Shown: positions 1-6,603 of the stretch, piece after piece
Position numbering within the stretch: the stretch's first letter is position 1
Layout of the letters: the number at the start of each line of letters is the position of its first letter
Assembly (NCBI RefSeq): GCF_020217185.1
Contig: NZ_JAIWNX010000241.1
Span: 1-10,000, forward strand
Reading direction: 5' to 3'
Length of the DNA: 10,000 nucleotides
Origin: Asticcacaulis sp.
GTDB lineage: Bacteria > Pseudomonadota > Alphaproteobacteria > Caulobacterales > Caulobacteraceae
The notes under the pieces: generated by a model
What the model was told of the DNA's origin: nothing
What the model saw: only the letters and a program-made list of their open reading frames with translations
The model's database searches: none
Program-made: the position numbers and the translations under genes

Positions 1-195
1 GCGGCTCAGGCCAAGGAAGACGCCCGTCTGAACGGCATTCTGGCCGAAGCCGAGGCCTCGATCCGCGCCAAGCGCGACGAAGCCCTAGCCCACGTCACCG
101 AGATCGCCACCGACACCGCGTCGGCACTGGTCGAAAAGCTGACGGGCAAGGCCCCGACCAAGACGGCCTTGACTGCCGCCCTGAAGAAGAGCTGA
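1..195 (+). CDS. atpF2: ATP synthase F0 subunit b' (C-terminal part)
   Basis: The frame is open from the first base and ends in TGA at 193-195, giving the last 64 residues of a protein cut by the window edge. The visible part is an alanine-, glutamate- and lysine-rich amphipathic helix (AAQAKEDARLNGILAEAEAS near the start) that ends in an LVEKLTGKAPTKTA-type tail. This is the usual form of the dimerisation and F1-contact region of the peripheral stalk. The family ties F1 to the membrane sector so that proton flow drives ATP synthesis. The identification rests mainly on the next gene, a complete b subunit starting 11 bases downstream: paired b' and b genes are characteristic of alphaproteobacteria. 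The membrane anchor lies outside the window. Confidence is high for a b-type subunit and good for b' specifically. The symbol varies between genomes (atpG, atpX, atpF2). Confidence 0.85.
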   Translation, partial: AAQAKEDARLNGILAEAEASIRAKRDEALAHVTEIATDTASALVEKLTGKAPTKTALTAALKKS

Positions 196-199
196 GGAG
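194..199 (+). promoter_or_regulatory. Ribosome binding site of atpF overlapping the b' stop codon
   Basis: GAGGAG sits 6 bases before the ATG at 206 and shares its first two bases with the TGA stop of the preceding b' gene. The arrangement fixes the atpF start and suggests translational coupling of the two stalk subunits, which are needed in equal amounts. Confidence 0.75.
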
Positions 200-205
200 C
201 ACCCG

Positions 206-712
206 ATGGAACACGCTGAACCGTCCTTCTGGGCCAATCCGGAAACCTGGGTCCGTATCGGTCTGGGCTGCTTCTTCCTGCTTTTGATCGTCATGAAGGT
301 GCCGCAAAAGCTGTGGGCCTCTCTGGCCGATACCGGCAATGCCGTCCGCGCCGAACTGGATGAGGCTGTGCGTATCCGTCAGGAAGCGCAGGCCCTGCTC
401 AACCAGATCAAGGCCGAGCGCCTTGAGGCCGAGCAAAAGGCCAAGGAACTGATTGCCTTTGCCGAGGAAGAGGCCCAGCGCCTCACCGCCGAGGCCAAGA
501 CGAAGCTCGACGAGTCGATCAAGCGCCGTCAGGCGCAGGCCGAAGCCAAGATCGCTCAGGCCGAGGCCAAGGCCGCGTCCGAGGTCAAGGCCGCGGCCGC
601 CGATCTGGCAACCCAGATCGCGGAAAACATCCTCATCAGCCGTGTTGACGGCCTGAAGAGCGATCCGCTGGTCGATCAGGCCATCACGCAGGTGGCGACC
701 CGCCTGTCGTAA
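206..712 (+). CDS. atpF: ATP synthase F0 subunit b
   Basis: This is a complete 168-residue subunit b of the F0F1 ATP synthase peripheral stalk. Residues about 11-31 (PETWVRIGLGCFFLLLIVMK) form the single membrane anchor near the N-terminus. From about residue 45 to 140 it is a long charged helix rich in A, E, K, Q and R, the right-handed coiled-coil stalk that pairs with b' and holds the alpha3beta3 head still against the rotor. The C-terminus contacts delta. The length is normal for the family. The start is supported by GAGGAG at 194-199. The gene follows b' in the same operon, 10 bases apart, and is the last gene before a strong terminator at 734-764. In alphaproteobacteria these F0 genes usually sit apart from the F1 operon. 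No key element is missing. Confidence 0.95.
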   Translation: MEHAEPSFWANPETWVRIGLGCFFLLLIVMKVPQKLWASLADTGNAVRAELDEAVRIRQEAQALLNQIKAERLEAEQKAKELIAFAEEEAQRLTAEAKTKLDESIKRRQAQAEAKIAQAEAKAASEVKAAAADLATQIAENILISRVDGLKSDPLVDQAITQVATRLS

Positions 713-733
713 GACACGGCTATCGCGCAAGAC

Positions 734-764
734 AAAAGGCCCTGCCGGTTCGGCAGGGCCTTTT
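734..764 (+). terminator. Intrinsic terminator of the F0 operon, possibly bidirectional
   Basis: AAAAGGCCCTGCCG pairs perfectly over 14 bases with CGGCAGGGCCTTTT around a three-base loop, and the plus strand continues CTGTTTT. It lies 22 bases after the atpF stop. The upstream A-run makes it usable on the minus strand too, where the oppositely oriented spmX-like gene ends at 863, so it probably separates the two convergent transcripts. Confidence 0.9.
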
Positions 765-812
765 CTGTTTTAGCTTATGGCTGACGCACAGATAGTAAAA
801 CCTTTGCGAGTG

Positions 813-852
813 TCCGTGTGGCGGCCTTCAGGCCGCATCCGTGTCTATCCGT
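813..852. repeat. Intergenic dyad flanked by TCCGTGT repeats
   Basis: GCGGCC (821-826) and GGCCGC (831-836) form a short hairpin with a four-base loop. It is flanked by direct copies of TCCGTGT at 813-819 and 838-844, and TATCCGT follows at 846-852. There is no T-run on either side, so it is not a standard terminator. The text resembles the ATCCGTGT...ATCCGTGG phrases that recur between genes in many bacterial genomes. That comparison is from memory and was not searched. Confidence 0.45.
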
Positions 853-862
853 AGTTAAGACT

Positions 863-3379
863 TCAGTCTTTCAACCCACCCAAGCGGCGGAAGATCAACC
901 ACACCGAGACGCAGACGCAGACAATCCCCACGACCGCCAGCGTAATCGACATGGTGGTAAACACATCCGCATTGCCGGGTTCGGTCATTTCGAGATTAAT
1001 GGCCTTCTGATAGGCCCCCGCCGCACCACCGAGTGCGGCCAGACCGATCACCGAAATGAAGATCCATTGCAGGGTTGAGGCGATCATCTGCCACAGGCTG
1101 CGCTCATTGGCCTCTGCCTCTTCGGTCGAAACCGCGATGCGACCATCTTCGGCCAGCCATTCGTCGTCTTCCACCACCTCTTCGGCATGGACATAGGTCT
1201 GCGGCGCTGCGTGGCTATTGAAGCTCAGGGCGTCGCTTTGCACGGCGGCCGCAGCCGTGGCCACGCCCGTTGCCGGGTGTTGCAACTGCTCGCGCCAATG
1301 CATCGGTGTGTCTTTGGGGGTCTCTCTGGGTGGCTCAGGCACGAGCTGAGGCTGCGGGGCTACCGGAGCCGGAGCAGGCGCCGAGGCGGCGGCCGCATCG
1401 GTTTGGACACTGACCGGAGACGCCACAACCGTGGGCGGCGCGATCAGCGACGGGTTGGGACGCACCCCCGGTTCAACCTTGCTATGCAGCCGCATCACCA
1501 GCGGCGCATCCTCTGCCTCGTCGTCCGCTTCCTGAGCCGTAACAGGCGCAGGTTCCGGGTCACGGCGCGAAGATATGTCAAACGCGGCCGGAGCCGACGT
1601 CGGTTTGGCGGACGCGGGCGGCGGATTGTGCGGCGGGACCTGAACAGGTGCCGGCGCAGGTGTCGAAGGTGTAGCAGGTGTCGCTTTCGGCTTGGCCAGA
1701 GGCCCGGCCATAGTCGCATACGGCGAATAGAGGCGCATCAGGGCCGCCGCCGCTTCCGCCTTGCGCACCGCCTCCGCATCGGGATCGACGGCGGGCTTGG
1801 GGGTTTGATCCGCGCTTTTCTGCGCCTCAGCCGCGCGTTCACGCTCGGCGCGAGCGGCAGCTTCCGCCTGCTCACGCTCTATCCGTTCGTGTTCCAGACG
1901 CTCCCGCTCAAGGCGTTCCTGTTCCAGGCGTTCTTGTTCGAGTCTGTGTTGTTCAAGACGAGCTTGCTCAAGTTTGGCCTGCGCCTCACGTTCGGCGCGT
2001 TCACGCTCCAGACGCTCGCGCTCCAAGCGTTCGCGCTCCAAACGTTCTTGTTCAAGACGGGCCTGCTCAAGTCTGGCCTGTTCGAGGCGCATCTGCTCCA
2101 GGCGAGCCTGTTCCAGACGCTCGCGCTCCAGACGCGCCGCCTCTTCACGCAGGCGCGCCTCTTCCTCAAGCCGCTGGCGTTCCAGACGTTGCTGTTCAAG
2201 GCGCGCGTCCTCCAAACGGCGCAGTTCGCTCAGACGCGCCTCTTCGGCGACGCGGGCCGCCGCCAGAGCCTGAGCCTGACGCATGGCCTCCTGACGCAGG
2301 GTGTCTTCGCGGAAGCGCGCCTCTTCACGCAGGCGGATTTCTTCGCGCAGCTTGGCCTCTTCGCGCAGACGCGCTTCTTCGCGCTGACGCAACTCCTCAC
2401 GCAGACGGGCTTCTTCGCGTAACCGCGCCTCTTCGCGCAGGCGCGCTTCCTCACGAACGCGGGTTTCTTCGGCCAGACGAATGGCCTCCAGACGGCGGGC
2501 TTCCTCGCGCAGGCGCTCGTCTTCGCGGGCACGCGCTTCGTCGGCCAGACGGCGGGCTTCGGCCTGACGCGCCGCCTCAGCGCGACGCGCGTCTTCGGCA
2601 CGTTCGGCCTCGCGCTGACGGGCCTCCTCGGCGGCAGCCCGCTCAGCCTCCCGGCGCTGCGTCTCTTCGAGGCGCACCTGCTCCAGACGGCGGAACTCGG
2701 CCTGAATCCGCGCCTCCTGCTCGGCCTTTAGCAAGGCGGCCTGAACATCCATCGACGGCGACGTCGGGGCTGGAGCCGTCGGTGTTTCGGCAATATCGGC
2801 GACGCGCGTGATAACGGGCTTGGGGGCCGGTGCGGCGGGCGCAGGTTGCGGTGCCGCCGGCGCTTCGGCCGGGCGGATGACCATGCCCGGCGTCATCAGT
2901 TGCGGATCAAGCTCCATCCCCTCCATATCGGGGGTCAGGAACAGGCTCTTTTCGGAGGCACGACGGCGGATCAGCGGGGCCAGCACATAGGTTTGGCCGT
3001 TGAATTCGGCGCTGGTCCAGTTGTCCATCGCCTGCGCAGCTTCGGTGACGCGGCCTTCGTTGACGCGGCGCAGCACGTCCGATTGACCAAACGCCTCGAT
3101 ACCGATGTTGAAGCAGAACGACACCAGCGCATCGAACTGATTCTGCGTCAGCGGCGTGTGGACAAGATTATTGACCGCCTCAACGATCGGCAAAAGGTCA
3201 AAGCGCAGCAGAGCGTCGGCGTCTTCAGCGGTGACGCGCGCCCCTTCGCGGGCAGAAAAGGTATGGCCATAGCCGATCATCCAGCGCCCGTCGGGCAACT
3301 GCGAAGCCTGCTGGCGCAGACCTTCGAAACTCTTGATCAGCTCGACTCCGGCGCGGGAGATTTTATGGCGCGCTCTCAT
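863..3379 (-). CDS. spmX: SpmX-like polar organiser: degenerate GH24 muramidase domain, long charged helix, two C-terminal membrane segments
   Basis: An 838-residue protein with the SpmX plan. Residues 1-150 are a GH24 lysozyme fold ([40 protein letters not shown]). Residues 212-520 are a highly charged helix, about 521-745 is proline/alanine-rich, and about 770-790 and 810-830 are membrane segments. In Caulobacter, SpmX marks the stalked pole and recruits and activates the kinase DivJ; in Asticcacaulis, larger SpmX proteins place the stalk. The GH24 glutamate is kept (E19), but the catalytic aspartate position is L28 and the threonine position is M34, so hydrolysis is unlikely. Caulobacter SpmX is known as a co-opted, detoxified phage lysin. 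The ATG at 3379 is preferred because AGGA lies 7 bases upstream; a GTG at 3406 would add nine residues with no such site. An antisense frame open across 1187-2422 is a composition shadow. Naming it an SpmX family member is secure in plan; its exact role here is inferred. Confidence 0.88.
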   Translation of the reverse strand: MRARHKISRAGVELIKSFEGLRQQASQLPDGRWMIGYGHTFSAREGARVTAEDADALLRFDLLPIVEAVNNLVHTPLTQNQFDALVSFCFNIGIEAFGQSDVLRRVNEGRVTEAAQAMDNWTSAEFNGQTYVLAPLIRRRASEKSLFLTPDMEGMELDPQLMTPGMVIRPAEAPAAPQPAPAAPAPKPVITRVADIAETPTAPAPTSPSMDVQAALLKAEQEARIQAEFRRLEQVRLEETQRREAERAAAEEARQREAERAEDARRAEAARQAEARRLADEARAREDERLREEARRLEAIRLAEETRVREEARLREEARLREEARLREELRQREEARLREEAKLREEIRLREEARFREDTLRQEAMRQAQALAAARVAEEARLSELRRLEDARLEQQRLERQRLEEEARLREEAARLERERLEQARLEQMRLEQARLEQARLEQERLERERLERERLERERAEREAQAKLEQARLEQHRLEQERLEQERLERERLEHERIEREQAEAAARAERERAAEAQKSADQTPKPAVDPDAEAVRKAEAAAALMRLYSPYATMAGPLAKPKATPATPSTPAPAPVQVPPHNPPPASAKPTSAPAAFDISSRRDPEPAPVTAQEADDEAEDAPLVMRLHSKVEPGVRPNPSLIAPPTVVASPVSVQTDAAAASAPAPAPVAPQPQLVPEPPRETPKDTPMHWREQLQHPATGVATAAAAVQSDALSFNSHAAPQTYVHAEEVVEDDEWLAEDGRIAVSTEEAEANERSLWQMIASTLQWIFISVIGLAALGGAAGAYQKAINLEMTEPGNADVFTTMSITLAVVGIVCVCVSVWLIFRRLGGLKD
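1868..2131 (-). repeat. Fifteen-base coding repeats (LEQxR pentapeptides) in spmX
   Basis: Residues about 417-504 repeat a five-residue unit, mainly [10 protein letters not shown] and LERER, with one interruption near residues 462-469 (AEREAQAK). Glutamates and arginines fall four residues apart, as in salt-bridged single alpha-helices. The repeat is visible in DNA as alternating gcgttc and cgctcc words. Confidence 0.8.
2303..2455 (-). repeat. Eighteen-base coding repeats (REEARL hexapeptides) in spmX
   Basis: Residues 309-359 consist of about eight six-residue units close to REEARL (variants [24 protein letters not shown]). The unit differs in length from the pentapeptide block downstream, so the two arrays probably expanded separately. 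Copy number is likely to vary between strains. Confidence 0.8.
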
Positions 3380-3429
3380 CACTTTTCCTGAACCAAAACG
3401 GTACACTTACGCAGGTAGGTAAAGGGCCC

Positions 3430-3446
3430 AGCAAGCATCGCGCCGC
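3430..3446 (-). promoter_or_regulatory. Sigma-54-like promoter of the spmX-like gene
   Basis: On the minus strand GCGGCGCGATGCTTGCT matches the sigma-54 consensus YTGGCACG-N4-TTGCW at 10 of 13 defined positions. It has the required GG and GC doublets ten bases apart (GG at 3443-3444, GC at 3431-3432). Transcription would begin near 3420, leaving a leader of about 40 bases before the ATG at 3379. Caulobacter spmX is known to be switched on by sigma-54 with the activator TacA, which makes the match more believable. Not tested. Confidence 0.5.
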
Positions 3447-3481
3447 TGCGAACACCCCCGAACCATTTTTTCAACCGATTC

Positions 3482-3495
3482 GGACGCTTGCGCCC
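3482..3495. promoter_or_regulatory. Dyad upstream of the sigma-54-like promoter, possible activator site
   Basis: GGACGCTTGCGCCC is a near-perfect dyad (one G-T pair) centred about 70 bases upstream of the predicted start of spmX transcription. Sigma-54 activators such as TacA bind dyads upstream of the promoter, though often further away. The position is suggestive; the sequence is not a motif I can name. Confidence 0.25.
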
Positions 3496-3557
3496 CCGAC
3501 AGGATTAAGAAAAAAGGTTAATTCCGCCTGAGTAGCTATCCATAGGCTCTTACGTTT

Positions 3558-5069
3558 TTACAACAGAATTATCGCCGCCAGCCCCAGGAAACTAAAAAAT
3601 CCGATGCAGTCGGTGACCATGGTCACAAAAATGGGCGACGCCACCGCCGGATCACGGTCCAGCCTCGACAAGGTAAGCGGCACCAGCGTCCCGGCCAGCG
3701 CCGCCGCGGTCAGGTTGATCAGCACCGCCAGAGCGATGGTTACCCCCAGCATGGGGTTCTGCCACACCGTTCCGGCGACACAGCCCAGAATGCAGGCGAT
3801 CACCGCGCCATTGAACCACCCCACCCGCACCTCACGCCAGACGGTGCGCAAGGCGTTGGCCGTGGTCAGTTCGCGCGCCGACAGGGCCCGCACGGAGACG
3901 GTCAGAGCCTGCGTACCGGAATTGCCGCCGATGGAGGCCACCATAGGCATCAGCACGGCCAGCGCCACCAGCTTTTCGATTTCGCTCTGGAACATGCCGA
4001 TCAGCGACGAGGCGACAAAGGCCGTCAACAGGTTGACACACAACCACGGCAGGCGTGAACGCACCACCTCAAACACCGTGGAGTCACGCCCCTCCTCATC
4101 GGACACACCGGCCAGAGCCAGAATGTCTTCGCGGTTTTCTTCCTGAATGATGTTCACGATGTCATCGACGGTGATCTGACCGACCAGCCGCCCGCCCTGA
4201 TCGACGACCGGGGCCGAAATCAGGTGATATTTTTCAAAGATATAGGCCACCTCTTCCTGATCCATATGGACCTCGATCTCGGTGATCGGTTCCATAATGG
4301 CCGACAGGCGGACTTCGCGCGGCGTGCGCATCAGCAGCGACACGGGCAGCGCGCCGATAGGCTTATGCGTCGGCGAAATCACATAGACGTCGAAGAAGAG
4401 TTCTGGCAGGTCCGCCCCGTGCGCCCGCATATGATCAATGGCATCGCCGACATTCCAGAAGTCGGGCGCCGCCACGACTTCACGCTGCATCAGGCGACCG
4501 GCGGTCTCTTCCTCGAAGGCCAGAGATGTGACCATGGCCTCACGGTCTTCGGGGTCCATGGCCGCCAGAACCGCCTGCTGCTGCTCGGCCTCCATGTCCT
4601 CGAACACGGCCGCCGCATCGTCAGAATCAAGTTCCTGAAGCACTTCGGCCAGATCGACCGGACGCAGGTTCTCGACGATCTCCTCACGGATACCGTCATC
4701 CAGTTCCGGCAGCACCTCCGGCAGGGCATCAGCGGGGATCCAGGGAATGACCTGTTCGCGGTAATCTTCGGACAGGAAGCCCAGCAGATCGGCGACATCG
4801 GCCGGGTGCAGGGCGTCCAGAAGATCACGCAGACGCAGACCGTCATTGCGATCGGCAGCGTCGATAACGAGCTGAATATATTCCGGATTAAGGGCGTAAT
4901 CGTCCTGAAGCGCGAAGTCTTCGATCTGTTCCGGAGTGATCAGTTCGGGACGCTCATCCGCCTCCGCCGTTTCGCGCGCCACGGCGTCGGCCAGCGCCTT
5001 CAGCGACCCGCGTAACTCATCGGGCGGCGTCGCCAGGGTATCGAGTTCAGGTTCGGGCTTTTGTGACAA
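3558..5069 (-). CDS. mgtE: Magnesium channel/transporter MgtE
   Basis: A complete 503-residue MgtE, an inner-membrane Mg2+ channel gated by cytoplasmic Mg2+. Residues about 50-165 form the helical MgtE N domain (LHPADVADLLGFL, LDSDDAAAVFEDM). Residues about 188-310 are the paired CBS domains (ETAGRLM, then AYIFEKYHLISAPVVD and GRLVGQITVDDIVNII). Residues about 340-503 hold the five membrane helices, with the family motifs PMVASIGGNSGTQ (375-387) and DPAVASPIFVTMVTDCIGF (473-491). D487 lies where the Mg2+-binding pore aspartate is expected. The frame is closed by a stop shortly upstream, and no ATG precedes residue 160, so translation must begin at the TTG at 5069, which has a very strong GGAGGGGGAG site. 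Length and all domains are normal. It lies upstream of the spmX-like gene on the same strand, with 178 bases between them, so the two are probably separately controlled. Confidence 0.95.
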   Translation of the reverse strand: MSQKPEPELDTLATPPDELRGSLKALADAVARETAEADERPELITPEQIEDFALQDDYALNPEYIQLVIDAADRNDGLRLRDLLDALHPADVADLLGFLSEDYREQVIPWIPADALPEVLPELDDGIREEIVENLRPVDLAEVLQELDSDDAAAVFEDMEAEQQQAVLAAMDPEDREAMVTSLAFEEETAGRLMQREVVAAPDFWNVGDAIDHMRAHGADLPELFFDVYVISPTHKPIGALPVSLLMRTPREVRLSAIMEPITEIEVHMDQEEVAYIFEKYHLISAPVVDQGGRLVGQITVDDIVNIIQEENREDILALAGVSDEEGRDSTVFEVVRSRLPWLCVNLLTAFVASSLIGMFQSEIEKLVALAVLMPMVASIGGNSGTQALTVSVRALSARELTTANALRTVWREVRVGWFNGAVIACILGCVAGTVWQNPMLGVTIALAVLINLTAAALAGTLVPLTLSRLDRDPAVASPIFVTMVTDCIGFFSFLGLAAIILL

Positions 5070-5071
5070 CT

Positions 5072-5083
5072 CTCCCCCTCCCT
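5072..5083 (-). promoter_or_regulatory. Strong ribosome binding site before the TTG start of mgtE
   Basis: On the minus strand GGGAGGGGGAGA ends two bases before TTG at 5069-5067. It is the only plausible signal in this frame, and an in-frame TGA just upstream excludes a longer protein. The strong site offsets the weak start codon. Confidence 0.7.
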
Positions 5084-5140
5084 GTTCATCGCGATATCCC
5101 CTTGGGCATACATCTTTTCACGGAGCCAGACACTGGGCCG

Positions 5141-5154
5141 AATCCCTAGGGATT
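5141..5154. promoter_or_regulatory. Perfect 14-base palindrome upstream of mgtE
   Basis: AATCCCTAGGGATT is an uninterrupted palindrome 72 bases before the mgtE start, next to a TTGCAA that could be a -35 element on the minus strand. It could be an operator for a dimeric regulator. No regulator is identified, and chance cannot be excluded. Confidence 0.3.
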
Positions 5155-5182
5155 GCAACCGGTTTCGCCGGCAATCAGACAC

Positions 5183-5221
5183 AAAAAAAGGTCTTGAGGG
5201 TTGCGCCTCAAAACCTTTTTT
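5183..5221 (-). terminator. Intrinsic terminator of tRNA-Leu
   Basis: Read on the minus strand, AAAAAAGGT and TTGAGG pair with CCTCAA and ACCTTTTTT, interrupted by a single mismatch, with a six-base loop and a final run of seven T. It begins eight bases after the CCA end of the tRNA. Confidence 0.85.
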
Positions 5222-5229
5222 GACCCTGA

Positions 5230-5314
5230 TGGTGCGGTCGAGAAGACTCGAACTTCCACGCCTTGCGGCACAGCGACCTCAACGCTGCGCGTCTACCAAT
5301 TCCGCCACGACCGC
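5230..5314 (-). tRNA. tRNA-Leu (anticodon GAG)
   Basis: An 85-base cloverleaf of class II. Acceptor GCGGTCG pairs with CGACCGC, followed by A and an encoded CCA. The anticodon stem CAGCG/CGCTG encloses TTGAGGT, with the GAG anticodon at 5278-5280, which reads CUC (and CUU) leucine codons. The long variable arm (GCC-GCAA-GGC) and GGTAGACGC in the D loop are typical of leucine tRNAs. The T stem has one G-U pair. It stands alone with its own promoter and terminator. Confidence 0.97.
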
Positions 5315-5333
5315 ACGCATCAGGAGGCGCGCC

Positions 5334-5362
5334 ACTTAGCAAGCCTTGGCGGCTTTGTGAAG
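5334..5362 (-). promoter_or_regulatory. Promoter of tRNA-Leu
   Basis: On the minus strand CTTCACA (5362-5356) and GCTAAGT (5340-5334) lie 15 bases apart and about 20 bases before the tRNA. The same arrangement, CTTCTCAAAGCCG followed by GCTAAA, precedes the tRNA-Arg gene at 8236-8264. The shared text supports a real stable-RNA promoter, although the -35 box differs from the usual CTTGAC. Confidence 0.5.
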
Positions 5363-5393
5363 CGGCAAATGCGCATTATCCCCGGATTTTGCC

Positions 5394-5420
5394 AAAAAAG
5401 CGTGCGAAGCAATCCACACG
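5394..5420 (-). terminator. Probable terminator of the two-gene membrane-protein operon
   Basis: On the minus strand CGTGTG pairs with CGCACG (one G-U) around an eight-base loop, and after one C comes TTTTTT. It starts 13 bases after the stop of the 57-residue gene and precedes the tRNA-Leu promoter. Confidence 0.5.
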
Positions 5421-5432
5421 GCGGCGTATCGC

Positions 5433-5606
5433 CTATCGCTTCGCGGCCATGGCGTGCGCCATCTGCCCTTCCAGCCAGCGGTCAATCTTCGCGTAAATCT
5501 GCGCAACCGACGCATTTCCGGCCTTTTGGTTGACGTCCCTAAGGCGGCGCGCACGCAGTCGCAGCCGGTGCAGCAGGATCACAGACTGGGATTGCCGAAG
5601 GTTCAT
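5433..5606 (-). CDS. Small basic protein, translationally coupled to the upstream membrane protein
   Basis: A 57-residue frame that begins MNLRQSQSVILLHRLRLRAR and ends EGQMAHAMAAKR. Its ATG overlaps the TGA of the preceding gene as ATGA (5606-5603), the classic sign of translational coupling. A likely terminator follows the stop. The protein is basic, with an arginine-rich first third (RLRLRARRLRDVNQK), then AQIYAKIDRWLEG, which is predicted as an amphipathic helix. No membrane segment or metal site is seen. I do not recognise a family. Overlap, shared direction and the downstream terminator argue that it is a real gene acting with its neighbour, perhaps as a cytoplasmic partner of the membrane protein. 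That role is inference. A longer open frame in another register (5336-5554) covers the same DNA but lacks this coupling. Confidence 0.6.
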   Translation of the reverse strand: MNLRQSQSVILLHRLRLRARRLRDVNQKAGNASVAQIYAKIDRWLEGQMAHAMAAKR

Positions 5607-6025
5607 GCGCTTCCGTGCGCCAGTCGCAGCGAATAGGCGATTGTCAGCAGAATGACCAGCAAGCCGACCAGCGCCAGGTCCGTCCGCAGCGTCTCCACCG
5701 AAAACAGCGAAACGCGGTCCTCACCCTCATCGTTCAGACTGTAGGCCGCCACAACCACAATATAACCAACCAGCCCCACAACCGCCGGCAACAGGGCCCA
5801 GCCCGTAATGATAGCCGCCACGGCCAGACCTTCGGTCAGAAAGGCCATGCCCAGCCCCAGACGCTCATAGCGCGCGAAAAAGTCGTCCGTACCCCGCGTG
5901 GCCTTGCGCAGGCGCATCAGCTTCTCGACCGTCCCTAAAATAAAGACGAGAACCGCCGCGCCACAAACCGTCAGGTAGGGCATGTCCGGGTGCACAGGAG
6001 ACGAGACGGAGGTAATCATTGGCAT
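5603..6025 (-). CDS. Small integral membrane protein, four predicted helices
   Basis: A 140-residue hydrophobic protein of unknown family. Predicted membrane segments lie at about residues 17-36 (YLTVCGAAVLVFILGTVEKL), 57-79, 80-97 and 115-135. The loop between the first two is charged (RLRKATRGTDDFFARYERLG) and probably cytoplasmic. A second polar loop, SLNDEGEDRVSLFSVETLR, joins helices three and four. No catalytic or metal-binding motif is apparent. Two ATG codons compete for the start (6025 and 6019), and neither has a clear ribosome binding site. It is the first gene of a two-gene operon with the 57-residue protein at 5433-5606, sharing an ATGA overlap. Its upstream region carries GTGTCCG repeats and a palindrome at 6111-6145 that could be regulatory. 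The coding character is good; the function is unknown. Confidence 0.75.
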   Translation of the reverse strand: MPMITSVSSPVHPDMPYLTVCGAAVLVFILGTVEKLMRLRKATRGTDDFFARYERLGLGMAFLTEGLAVAAIITGWALLPAVVGLVGYIVVVAAYSLNDEGEDRVSLFSVETLRTDLALVGLLVILLTIAYSLRLAHGSA

Positions 6026-6110
6026 AACGACGAACGGATTACCGGGACTTACCGTGTGGCCAGCAAAATGTTAATCTGTTTTACTGGGAAAATGTAAATT
6101 TTAAAAATGA

Positions 6111-6145
6111 GTGTCCGTTTAGATACGTTGCAGTGTCCGGACACT
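6111..6145. repeat. GTGTCCG direct repeat and 14-base palindrome
   Basis: GTGTCCG occurs at 6111-6117 and 6133-6139, 22 bases (about two helical turns) apart. The second copy is the left half of the perfect palindrome AGTGTCCGGACACT (6132-6145). The site lies about 90-120 bases upstream of the divergently reading membrane-protein operon, as an operator might. Confidence 0.5.
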
Positions 6146-6256
6146 ATGCTGAAATGTGTCAGCACAGAAATTGTGTAGGTCAGTGAAGGACCGCCTGCCA
6201 ACCTGTTGACTTCATTCAGTTTGGCAAAGCCCGCCAATTTTGTCTGACCGGCTTTG

Positions 6257-6304
6257 TCCGGTTAAGACGCGTCAAAACGCACCAGAATCCGGATAAGACA
6301 CGTC
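6257..6304 (+). repeat. Left tandem pair of the 17-base TCCGG motif
   Basis: TCCGGTTAAGACGCGTC (6257-6273) and TCCGGATAAGACACGTC (6288-6304) differ at only two of 17 positions and start 31 bases apart. The same motif occurs twice in opposite orientation at 8097-8135, so the two pairs frame 6305-8096. Confidence 0.7.
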
Positions 6305-6387
6305 CGATTTAACCACCCCACATTGAGGCCATTGAATCTATTCAGAAATTAGCGCATTTCGTAAAGTCGCTAATTTTGAACAAACGC

Positions 6388-6422
6388 CCTTTGGTATATC
6401 CGTCTGTACGGCGTCCAGGGGC
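6388..6422. repeat. Bulged two-part hairpin
   Basis: CCCTTTGG pairs with CCAGGGG with one bulged T, enclosing an inner stem CCGT/ACGG with loop CTGT. There is no T-run, so it is not a terminator. Its role is unknown. Confidence 0.35.
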
Positions 6423-6577
6423 AGTCTCTGATTCTACCCAAACTGGCGGTTCAAACATTTATGGGGGACGTGTCGCCTTATGCGACGTGGAGCACCTCTG
6501 CCATTGAGGCGGGTCACACGGTGGACCTTGGCCTGAGTCTTCGGTGGGGCATAGCCCAAAAAACGGACCGGCGCTTT

Positions 6578-6603
6578 TGGCTGTTTTATCGGTATTGGCC
6601 AGT
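6578..6603 (+). repeat. Diverged 26-base repeat, copy A
   Basis: This stretch (TGGCTGTTTTATCGGTATTG and six more bases) matches 7311-7336 at 21 of 26 positions in the same orientation. Weaker similarity extends about 13 bases upstream. A third partial copy, CGCGATGGCTGGC, is at 6700-6712. Confidence 0.45.

Noticed and set aside
1187..2422. 411-residue open frame on the plus strand, antisense to the spmX-like gene
   Set aside because: It mirrors the low-complexity charged repeats (glutamate/arginine codons read backwards give FQT, LFK and ALQ words), has no ribosome site or motif, and is fully inside a recognised gene.
3505..3525. Possible CtrA site between mgtE and the spmX-like gene (TTAA...TTAA)
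   Set aside because: The two TTAA boxes are nine bases apart instead of the seven expected for CtrA.
5000..5182. 60-residue minus-strand frame across the mgtE start
   Set aside because: It overlaps mgtE in another frame; its internal ATG uses the same region as the mgtE ribosome site, and the product has no recognisable feature.
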